From Manis javanica (taxonomy: Eukaryota; Chordata; Mammalia; Pholidota; Manidae): a stretch of 64,000 bases of DNA. Under the pieces are notes generated by a model that made no database searches, had not been told where the DNA came from, and saw only the letters and a list, made by a program, of their open reading frames with translations. A program made the position numbers and the translations under genes. Positions 55,001 to 64,000 of the stretch are shown here, piece after piece. The stretch covers positions 166,319,401 to 166,383,400 of the forward strand of contig NC_133158.1 of the NCBI RefSeq assembly GCF_040802235.1. The letters run 5' to 3'. How positions within the stretch are numbered: the first letter of the stretch is position 1; each line of letters opens with the position of its first letter.

Positions 55001-55730
55001 AAAGAGAATTATTAAAATGTGAGTAAAATTTTACTGAGGACTTCAAAAATACAGTACAAAAGGACAAAGAAACAAAGTACAAAAAGTTCAGAGCCATAGT
55101 GGATGGTTTTAGGAGTTTCAATATCTGCTTAATAAGAATTCCAGAACCAGAGTGTTTCGGAGAAAATTATAAATGAAAATGTCCCAGTGATAAACATAGG
55201 AGTCTTCAGATTGAAAGGACCCACTGAATGCTAAGCAGATGGCAGAAAAAAAATACTATGTAGATACTGACTGGGCAGTAAAATATTAGAACTTGAACCC
55301 TAATGAAAGTCCCAAGAATTTCTAGGGAGAAGAACCAAGACTGAGAATCAGACCAACATCAAAATTCTCACCAGCAACAATAGACACTAACAAGCTATGG
55401 AATAGTATCTTCAAAGTTCTGAGGAAAATGACTTTAAATCTAGTCTAATGTTCAAGAGGAAAAGGCAAAATAAAGCCTTTTTTTAAATATGCAAGGGCTC
55501 AAGAGTATTTATTAGCCACAAAGACTATCTGAAATAATTCCTTGAGGAAGTACTCCTGCAAAATAAATAATGAATTAGGAAGGGAAAAAAACAATTGTTA
55601 TATAACAAATAATGCTGGGCAAAGAAATCAGAAAAATTGTTAAGTATTGACAGAAAATAAGAAAAGCATAATGTAAAGATATAAAAGAAACAAGGGAACC
55701 TAGTACTAATTCCAGGTGTCCTCATTAGAG
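55001..55730 (+). mobile_element. Old L1-like ORF1 fragment (HAL1/L1M type), sense
   Basis: The layout of the old ORF1 C-terminal part can be read: GAAAGGACCCACTGAATGC, then AATTCTCACCAGCAACAATAG, GAGGAAAATGACTTTAAATC and AATGTTCAAGAGGAAAAGG. Too diverged for any frame to survive. Confidence 0.55.
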
Positions 55731-56029
55731 ATGCTGGGGAAAAGAAGGAACTGAAAGCATGCTGTTCTTTCCTAGCTTGAACGGAGACATTAAAACAAAC
55801 ATGTAAGTTTAAGCTTGTTTACTAGCAATTTAAAAGTAGAAACAGGACGCCCACCTTTTCTCACTAGATAGAAAAGAGGAGTATACAGGCTTGATTATTC
55901 CAATAAAGAGGCAGGAAAAGAAAAATAAACCCAATAAACAGAAAAGTCTAGTAAACAGGAAACACAAAACAGTTGTAATCAACTTAATCACAATAAATGT
56001 TAGTACATTAATTTCCCTGCTAAATGAAT

Positions 56030-56630
56030 GAAACCCAATTTCAGGTAAAATCTCCATTACCTCCTCAAAAAGTTAAACAGCTACCACATGACTCATTAAT
56101 TCCATTCCTACATCACACCCAAGAGAATCAAAAACATACGTCCACACAAAAATTTGTATATGAATGCGTTTACAGCAGCATTATTCATAATAATAAAAAA
56201 CTGGAAACATCCAAATGTCCATCAACTTGTGATGGTATAAAAAAATCTGGTATCTATACAATGCAATATTATTTAACCATAAAGGAATGAAGTACTGATT
56301 CATGCTCTACCGTGGATGAACTCTGAAAACATTATGCTAAGAAATCAGTCGTAAAAAAGTTATATTTTATGCATCCAATTTGTTTGAAATGTCTGGAACA
56401 GGCAAACCCGAAGAAACAGAAAGTAGAGAAGTGATTGTCAGTGGCTGGGAGAAGGGAAGAATGGGGAATGACTGTCAGTGGGTACAGGGTTTCTTCCTTG
56501 AGAACTGAAACTGTTCCAGAACTAGTGGTGATTGCACAACTTTGTGAATATACTGAAAAAATAACTGTATACTTTAAAAGGGCAAATTGTGTAGTATGTG
56601 AATTAAATTTCTATTAAAAAAGAAAAGTAT
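56030..56630 (+). mobile_element. Old LINE-1 3' end with A-tail, sense
   Basis: It matches the end of ORF2 and the 3' UTR of an older L1: CAGCATTATTCATAATAATAA, AACATCCAAATGTCCATCAAC and GTGAATATACTGAAAAAATAAC, ending in an A-run at 56618-56625. Only short frames remain. Confidence 0.75.
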
Positions 56631-57325
56631 TGCCACCACCAGAAAAAAAACCCAAAACTCAAGTCCAGATATATAGTGGCCCCACAGGACACAGCTAAAA
56701 TAAAATGTTGATAATAGTGTAAGGAAGTTGAGCAATTCCATTTGTCAGCAAGTAAGTATAAAACTAGGCATATTATTAAAAATAACTACCTCAGGGCACC
56801 AGAAACCACCCAAAGGCAGGCAAAAATCTAAGATGCATACTCATTAAAAACTGCTACTTATAGGGTAAGAACTGTTAAGTTTATGGTCTTCCTCTGGAGG
56901 GGAGCAGGCAGGGGGGCGTGTTTCAATCTTTCCCAGCTCAGACAGTGAAAACTCACTGGCTGGAGGTTACAAATTCAGATTAAGGGTGAGATTTTGGAAA
57001 CAAGACAGCTATCCAAAGGCTGAGATAAGAAACTCTCCATATCCCTGGTTGACTACTAAAGCATGCATGTATGTGGGCCGCCCCAGAGAGCCTAGCAAAA
57101 ATGGGAGATATGAGAATTTGCTGTCTTTGTATGTGGTTCCCTAATGCACACACAGATCAGGGAATAGAAGAAGGTGAAAGCCTTATTGGCTTCAGGTATT
57201 TGGGCTCTCTTCTCAAATAACTGGCTGATCACTAAAGAAGCAAGTTAAGCAAAACCTCTAGGGAGGTAGATGGGTTTAAGGATAAAAAAACACAAAAAAC
57301 AGCAGACACACCCATAGCTATACAG
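56631..57325. other. RASA2 intron, unassigned
   Basis: Nothing recognised. Confidence 0.35.
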
Positions 57326-57326
57326 T

Positions 57327-57377
<51 letters not shown>

Positions 57378-57381
57378 TCTC

Positions 57382-57425
<44 letters not shown>

Positions 57426-57432
57426 ACTCACA
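57327..57432. repeat. Compound (CA)n-(TC)n microsatellite
   Basis: About 24 CA units, a short bridge, then about 20 TC/CT units and CACTCACTCACA. The open frames across it (His-Thr, Leu-Ser) are artefacts. Confidence 0.95.
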
Positions 57433-57559
57433 GAGGAAGGACTGCAGTTTGAGTTTACACACGCTTTCAAAAGAACCACCAGAATCCAGACATTCAGACT
57501 CACTACAGTGATTTATCTACAATGTTTCTAACTAAAATATAAGATGTAGAAATAAACAG

Positions 57560-58190
57560 GTAAGTGTGACCCATATGGGGGTAAGAAAGCAGCCAACTGA
57601 AAGTGACTCTGAGTGGGCTGATGTTGAATTCAGCACACAGACTTCAAAGCAGATAGAAATATGTTCAAATAATTCACGGAAAATATGTTAATAATGACTG
57701 AAAAAATACAGACTCAATGGAAAAAATGTGAACTACAAAAAAGAATCAAATGGAAATTTTAGAGTTGAAAAGAACAAGAAATGAAATGAAAAATTCACTG
57801 CATGAGCTACAAGCAGATTTGAGATGGTAGAAGAATCAATGAATTTAAACAGAAATTATCCAACCTAAAGAATAGAAAAATCAAGGAAAAATGGTGTCTC
57901 AGACCTGTGTGACAGTATCAAAAATGCTAGCATCAGTGTTAACTAAAGTCTTAGAAAGAGAAAACAGGCAGAAAAAAATTTGAATAAAATACTCCCCAAA
58001 TTTGGTAAATGGTTTGCTTATGTTTGAAGAAATGCAATGAACTCCAACCTCTTGAAAATTTTCAACTGCCAGATAATACATTTTATGCCCATTACAATCA
58101 CAAAACAGAAAGAAAAAATGGAGTGGTAATATATAGAATGAAAAAATAGAGGAAAGCTTTTATTTTAACGAAGTTAAATTTACCTTTTAA
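57560..58190. other. Probably old L1-related intronic sequence
   Basis: Adenine-rich, with phrases such as AAATGGAAATTTTAGAGTTG and GAACTCCAACCTCTTGAAAATTTTC that resemble very old L1 ORF1. Uncertain. Confidence 0.35.
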
Positions 58191-60008
58191 TATCCTAAGG
58201 AATCCTGCATATGGGATGGTTGCAAAGATATTCTCGTTTTTACTAAGGACTGTAATTCTTTCACCTTCAATTAAATTGTGTGTGAGGAGGGGTGAGGTTC
58301 ACTTCCTCTCCATGTTTATCTAGTTGTTGCAGCACCATTACTGAAAAGCCGTTTCTTTTCCTGTCTTGACACGTTTGTCAAAACTGAATTGAACATACAT
58401 ATGCGAGCATGTGTGTGCACGTGTGACTGTGCCTTTCTGGACCCTCGTCTATTCAGTGATTTTTCTAGCTCTTACGCCAAAAATTACACTCTTAGATACT
58501 GCAGCTTTTCAGTACAACTTAAAATTAGTCCTACAACTTTGTCCAACCTTTTTAAACTTTTTTTCCATTCACATAAATTTTAGAATCAACTTGTCAATTT
58601 TGAACAAAAAACCTTGTTGAGATTTGGAGTAGGATTGTTATTAAAATCAAGATGAATTTCAGAAGTGACTTCTTAAAGAATATTGAATCTTCAAATCCAC
58701 AAATATGATGTATGCATGTCTCCTTTATTATGGTCTTCTTTATTTTATTTCAGCGACGGTCTTAACTTCAGCAACATTTTATAGTTTTCAGTGCAGAAGT
58801 CTTGTATTTCTTTTGTTAAATTTACTCCTAAGTACTTAATACCATTTATAACAGCAGCCCCTCAACAAAACCTTATTTTTTGAATTTCATTTCCTAACAG
58901 TTTGCTACTAGTTTATAGAAATACACTTGCTTTGTATACATGAATTATGTATTCCAAGTCCTTGCTAAATTCACTTACTAGTTCACATAGTTGTTTTGAG
59001 GATGCCTTAGGATTTTCTATGTAACAGTGTATGCTTTTTCTTTTTTTAGTCTTACTACACTGGCTACAATGTCCAGTACAATCTTGAACTGATGAAAGTA
59101 ATTATTGCTTTGCTCCTTATCTTAGGTATGATGTTAATTTATTGTAGATTTTGATGTGGTTGGATTTAAGCTATCAGTTTGCCATTTGTTTTCTATTTGC
59201 CCCATTTAGTTTTTGCTCTTCTGTTCTTCCTCTCCAGCCATATTTATTTATTTAGTTATTGGGTGGGGAAGAAGAGATAATTATATTTTTTACAAGAATT
59301 CTTTCTAGAGATTATAATTTATAGCCTTATTCACTAAAGTCTACTTAAAATTATTCTTGTGTCACATCACTTTATAAGTTCCTTGCAATAATTTAATCCA
59401 TCCCCTTCCTTTGTGCTACTACTGTCATTTATTTTAGATTTGTTGTAGATTTGCCTATATCTAGATTTGTTAAACTCTTCAATGCTAAAAATTTTACAAT
59501 GAACAGTTGCTTTTTAAAGAAATTGAGAAAAGAAAAAAGGCATTCTTACATTTACCTACATATTTTCCATTTCTAGTGCCGCCATTACTCCCAGTAGATC
59601 TAAGTTTCCATCTGGTGCTATTTCACTTCAGCCTGAAGAACTCCCTTAAACATTTCCTATAGTACAAGCCTGCTTGTAATGGAAACTCCCAGCTTTATCT
59701 AAAGGATATTTTCATTTTTAAAGGAAATTTTCACCAGAATTCTAGGTTGAGAGCTTTTTTCCTTCAGCACTTTAAAAATGTCATTCCACTGTCTGGCTTT
59801 GGTTGCTTCCTATATAAGAAGTTATCTGAAAATTGTATTATTTTCTTCTGTTTTTTCCCCCTCTGCTTTTGAGATTTTCCCTTTATCTCTGGTTTGATTA
59901 TTATATGTCTAGGTGTGATTTTCTTTGTATTTATCACGCTTGTAGTTCACTAGGCTTCTTAGATCTGTAAGATAATGTTTTTTCACCAAATTTGGGAAAC
60001 TATAGGTT
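58190..60008 (-). mobile_element. Old LINE-1, ORF2 start and ORF1 part, antisense
   Basis: The + strand shows antisense L1 blocks: TAGTTGTTGCAGCACCATTAC, AGTCTTACTACACTGGC and, farther on, the ORF1-side blocks near 59640-59930 (CATTCCACTGTCTGGCTTTGG). It is interrupted at 60021 by a younger L1 and resumes at 61067. Confidence 0.65.
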
Positions 60009-61079
60009 ACTATTTCTTTCTTTTTTTTTATTGAGGTATCATTGACATACACTCTTATGAAGGTTTCACATGAAAAAACAATGTGGTTATTACATTTACC
60101 CATATTATCAAGTCCCCACCCATACCCCAATGCAGTCACTGTCCATCAGTGTAGTAAGATGCCACAGATTCACTGTTTGCCTTCTCTGTGCTACACTGCT
60201 CTCCCTGAGACCCCCCCACACTGTGTGTACTAAACATAATACCCCTCAATCCCCTTCTCCCTCCCTCCTGACCCTTCCTCCCACGCCCCTCCCTTTCAGA
60301 AACAACTAGTCCCTTTTTGGAGTCTGTGAGTCTGCTGCTATTTTGTTCCTTCAGTTTTGCTTCGTTGTTACACTCCACAAATGAGGGAAATTATTTGCCA
60401 TTTGTCTTTCTCCACTTGGCTTATTTTACTGAGCATAATATCCTCCACCTCCATCCATGTTGTTGCAAATGGTAGGATTTATTTCTGTCTTACGGCTGAA
60501 TAGTATTCCATTATGTATATGTACCACAGCTTCTTTATCCATTCATCTACTGATGGACACTTAGCTTGCTTCCATACCTTGGCTATTGTAAATAGTGCTG
60601 CAATAAACATAGGGGTGCATATGTCTTTTTGAGTCTGAGAAGTTGTATTCTTTGGGTAAATTCCAAGGAGTGAGAGTCCCAGGTCAAATGGTATTTCTAT
60701 TTTTATTTTTATTGAGGAACCTCCATATTGCTTTCCACAATGGTTGAACTAGTTTACATTCTCACCAGCAGTGTAGGAGGGTTCCCCTTTCTCCACATCC
60801 TTGCCAGCATTTGTTGTTCTTAGTCTTTTTGATGTTTGCCATCCTTACTGGTGTGAGGTGATATCTCATTGTGGATTTAATTTGCATTTCCCTGATGATT
60901 AGTGATGTGGAGCATCTTTTCATGTGTCTGTTGGCCATCTGTGTATCTTCTTTGGAGAATTGTCTCTTCATATCCTCCGCCCGTTTTTTAGTAGGGTTAT
61001 TTGCTCTTTGGGTGTTGAGGTGTGTGAATTCTTTATATATTTTTGATGTTAACCCCCCTATCAGGCCATTATTTCTTTA
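60009..61079 (-). mobile_element. Young-family LINE-1 inserted into the older one, antisense
   Basis: Poly(T) at 60021-60029, the family 3' UTR, then the ORF2 C-terminal part ([15 protein letters not shown] antisense near 60762-60810), ending at about 61066. The flanks share an imperfect duplication, ACTATTTCTTTC near 60009-60020 and ATTATTTCTTTA near 61068-61079. Confidence 0.8.
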
Positions 61080-61470
61080 AATATTTTTTTTCTGCCCCTT
61101 TCTTTCTCTATCCTACTTCTGGAACACAAACATGCATATGTTAGGCTGCCTAACACTGTTCTCCAAGTCACTGGGGTTTGTTACTTTTTTTCCCTCAATC
61201 TCTTTCTCTGTGCTCCTTGACTTGATAATTTCCACTGATCTGTGTCCAAGTTCATTTAACCTTTCTTTTGTCTTCTCCAAACTGTTGATCAGCTCATTCA
61301 ATGAATTTTCCATTTCAAATATTATACTTTTCAATACTAGATTTCCATTTAATTCCTTTTTAGTTTTTATTTTTTCTTTTGCTGAATTATCAATCTCTTT
61401 ACTCATTTTGACTATCTTTTCCATCAAATCTTTGAAACATCTGTAAGAATATTAAAGTTCATGTCTAATT
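61067..61470 (-). mobile_element. Old LINE-1 ORF1 coiled-coil part, antisense
   Basis: On the minus strand 61113-61427 is open and encodes an ORF1-like coiled coil (MENSLNELINSLEKTKERLN; LGHRSVEIIKSRSTEKE). The trimer-to-RNA-binding junction block VRQPNICMFV follows. It is the continuation of the element at 58190-60008. Confidence 0.7.
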
Positions 61471-62204
61471 CTAAAAGATAAATCATATAGGGGTCTACTA
61501 TTTTTTGCTTTTTCTCTTAATTATGTATCACATTTTCCTGTTTCTTGTCAAACTATATAATATTTCATTGTATACTGGACATTATTAACAACACATCATA
61601 GTAGAAATATGGATTCAGTTACCTCCCCTTGAACAGTTAGATCATTAGTTGATCAGCTTGGTTTTATATTTCATTCATACTGTACTTGCTTATTCTTAAA
61701 TCCATAGTCTTTACTCCTCAGCTGTTGCTCTTTAGAGACTTCAAAAAAATCCCAGGATGTTTACCGAGCCATTTAAAATTTCAAACTCTGTCTCTCTTGA
61801 GGAGGTAGGAGGCTGAGATCTCTGCTCATCTTTTAGTCTTTCCTATTATTGTTTTTCACTAGCCTCTTTGAAGTTCCCTCTTGCATGAGCAATTCAATAG
61901 TCAGCAAAAGATTTCATAGAGTTCCTATGCAAATAGGAGGCCTCCTCCTTTTCTCTCCTTAATTTCCAGCTTCTCTGGCAGCCTTGAACTCTGTCCTTTG
62001 GCACCTCAAGCCAATAAAATTGTGGCTTTCTGTTTAGCCACTCTACACTGCATAGGCTGGGAGTGCTTTCAGGGGGAAAAGCCATTTAAAAATAAGTCTT
62101 ACCCAGCATGTTCCCACATTTCAAGGGTCAAATTATTCTGAGAACTGTGATAAATATCCTGCCCAAATTTTATACTTGTCATCTATGAAAGAATTACTCT
62201 AATA
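61471..62204. other. Unassigned, probably RASA2 intron
   Basis: No feature recognised. Confidence 0.35.
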
Positions 62205-63866
62205 CAGGCATACCTCATTTTATTGTGCTCTGCAGATACTACATTTTTTACAAATTGAAGGTGTGGGGAGTTTCATGCCTGATGACACAACTCTCAAATC
62301 TTATTCTTTAAGAATGACATTTCAAAGGCTATAGTTACCACACATTGACCAAGTCCATTGGAACCATTTTCCCAACAGCATTTACTCAATTTGTGTCTGT
62401 TACATTTTGGTAATTCTTACAGTATTTCAAACTTTTTCATCATTATTATATTTGTTATGGTGATCTGTGACCAGTGATCTTTGATGCTACTATTGTAATA
62501 ACTGTTTTGGAGCTCTAAGAACCACACACACAGTAAGCTGGCAAGCTTAATTACTAAACACTGTGTGTGTTCTGACTCTACAGACTGGTTGTTCCCCTAT
62601 CTTTCTCCCTCTCCTTGTGTCTCCCTATTCCCTAGGACAAAACAAAATTGAAATTAGGCCAGTTAATAACCCTACCATGGCCTCTAAGCATTCAAGTGAA
62701 AGGAAGAGCCACAAATCTCTTATTTTAAATAAAAAACTAGAAAAGATTAAGCTTAGTTTAGAAGCATGTTGAAAGCAAAGATTGGCTTTAAGCTAGGCCT
62801 CTTACATGAAACAGCCTAGGTATGAATGCAAAGGAAAAGTTCTTGAAGGAAATTGAATCCAGTGAACACATTAACGATAAAGAAGCAAAACAGACTTATT
62901 GCTGAAAAGGAGAAAGTTTTAGTGGTCTGGACAGATGATCAAACTAGACAGAACATTCTCTTAAGCCAAAGCCTAATCCCAAATAAGGTTCTAATTCTCT
63001 TCAGTTCTATGAAGGCTAAGAAAGGTGACGATGTTGCAGAAGGAAAGTTTGAAGCTAGCAGACATTGGTTCATGAGGTTTAAGGAAAGAAACCATCTATG
63101 TAACAGAAATGTGCAAACTGAAGCAGCAAGTCCTGATTTAGAAGCTGTAGTAAAATCTCCAGAATTTCTAGTTAAGATCATTAATGAAGGTGGCTATACT
63201 CAACAATAGATTTTCAATGCAGATGAAAACAGCCTTAATATTAGAAGTTGATGCCATCTAGACAGAAGAAATCAATGCCTGGCTTCAAAGCTTCAAAGGA
63301 CAAGCTGACAGTCTTCATAGGGACTAAAGCAGCTGATGACTTTAAGTTGAAGCCAATGCTCACTGATCATCCTGAAAATCCTAGGGCCCTTAAAAACAGT
63401 GCTAAATCTACTCTGCCTAGGCTCTATAAATTGAACAACAAAGCCTGCATAATAGTACATCTGTTTACAACATAGTTTACATATTTTAAGCCCACTCTTG
63501 AGATCTACTGCTCAGAAAGATTCCGTTCAAATTATGATTGCTCATTGACAAAGTACCTGGACACACAGAGCTCTGATGGAGGTGTACAATGAAACCAATC
63601 TTTTCATGCCTGATAACAAAACTTCCATTTTGTAGCTGATAGATCAAGGAGTCATTTTGACTCTCAAGTCTTATTCTTTAAGAATGACATTTCAAAGGCT
63701 ATAGTTACCACACATAGTGGAAGGATCTAGGTAAAGTAAATAGAAAATCTTCTGCAAAGGATTAACAAGTCTAGATGCCACTAAAAACAAAACTGACTCA
63801 TGGGAGGAGGTGAAAATATCAATATTAATAGGAATTTGGAAGATGATTCCAAACTTTATGGATGAA
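62205..63866 (+). mobile_element. Tigger1-type DNA transposon (Tc1/mariner, pogo group), rearranged
   Basis: The terminal inverted repeat CAGGCATACCTCATTTTATT at 62205 is preceded by the target TA (62203-62204). The 5' region, a transposase start (62677 on: MASKHSSERKSHKSLILNKK, the CENP-B-type HTH region) and the DDE-domain part (NEGGYTQQ..., ADDFKLKPMLTDHPENPRAL) follow in order. Frames shift several times, part of the catalytic region is deleted near 63520-63540, and the 3' end is cut by an L1. A piece of the C-terminal region is also found duplicated near the 5' end at 62269-62343. Confidence 0.85.
62677..63475 (+). pseudogene. Tigger1 transposase remnant
   Basis: Fragments of a pogo-type transposase: an N-terminal helix-turn-helix (62677-62772), a middle DNA-binding part (62853-63209, including NRLIAEKEKVLVVWTDDQTR and SRHWFMRFKERNHLCNRN), then a DDE-domain part (63248-63475, SMPGFKASKDKLTVFIGTKA). 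An internal deletion near 62770 and at least two frameshifts separate them. The enzyme would cut and paste the element at TA sites; this copy is dead. Confidence 0.8.
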
Positions 63867-64000
63867 TGTTTTTAATTTTGGTATCATTAATATATAATTA
63901 CATGAGCAACATTGTGCTTACTAGCTTCTCCCCATTATCAAGTCCCCACCACATAACCCATTACAGTCACTCTCCATCAATGTACTAAGATGCTATAGAG
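63867..64000 (-). mobile_element. LINE-1 3' end at window edge, antisense
   Basis: TTTTTAATTTTGGTATCATT followed by the family 3' UTR (TACATGAGCAACATTGTG..., TCAAGTCCCCACCACATAA). Continues beyond the window. Confidence 0.8.

Noticed and set aside
1-64000. CRISPR arrays, operons, bacterial promoters or phage sequence
   Set aside because: Gene structure and repeats are mammalian throughout; the only tandem repeats are microsatellites and short duplications.

Overview
The window is eutherian mammal nuclear DNA. Intron-exon structure with GT/AG sites, many LINE-1 copies, old MIR and L2 elements, a Tigger1-type DNA transposon, LTR elements and endogenous retroviruses (ERVs) all point that way. 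Host exons resemble ANKRD26, MCM10 and RASA2. The species cannot be fixed from sequence alone. The recurrent young L1 family, with its own 3' UTR type, suggests a laurasiatherian such as a pangolin, but that is a low-confidence guess.

Region 1 (1-10.6 kb): the last five exons of an ANKRD26-like coiled-coil gene on the + strand. The first exon carries a net +1 shift and the C-terminus is short and divergent, so it is probably a decaying duplicate. Two copies of one LTR lie in opposite orientation on either side of its first two exons. Region 2 (10.6-27.3 kb): almost solid retrotransposons. It holds L1 copies on both strands, a clear L1-inside-L1 insertion with target duplication, and two ERV LTR families. 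Region 3 (27.7-30.5 kb): two exons of an intron-containing, broken copy of the MCM10 N-terminus, then one exon-like open stretch of unknown origin.

Region 4 (30.5-38.2 kb): a four-level nest. An old LTR on the minus strand is split by a class I ERV provirus (31101-37991; 5-bp target duplication, tRNA-Phe primer-binding site, broken gag-pro-pol-env, integrase lost). Its gag is split by a solo LTR (32510-33027; TG...CA, 6-bp target duplication, class II-like). That LTR contains a tRNA-Lys(CUU)-like unit with recognisable Pol III A and B boxes and a downstream T4. Region 5 (38.2-43.3 kb): a nearly full-length but dead + strand L1, joined to the 3' end of an older L1.

Region 6 (44-64 kb): the 3' end of RASA2 on the minus strand, with five exons, good splice sites, the C-terminal half of the PH domain, a Btk-type zinc motif and the stop in a tiny last coding segment. 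It looks intact. Between two of its exons lies a 1.28-kb retroposed sequence with a 13-bp target duplication, AATAAA and poly(A). It looks like the 3' part of an LTR-element transcript copied by L1. Upstream of the last RASA2 exon seen, the rest of the window is probably RASA2 intron filled with old L1, an L2, a compound CA/TC microsatellite and a rearranged Tigger1.

The two host genes are convergent. The strongest candidates for something undescribed are the Pol III unit inside the solo LTR and the retroposed LTR-derived transcript.
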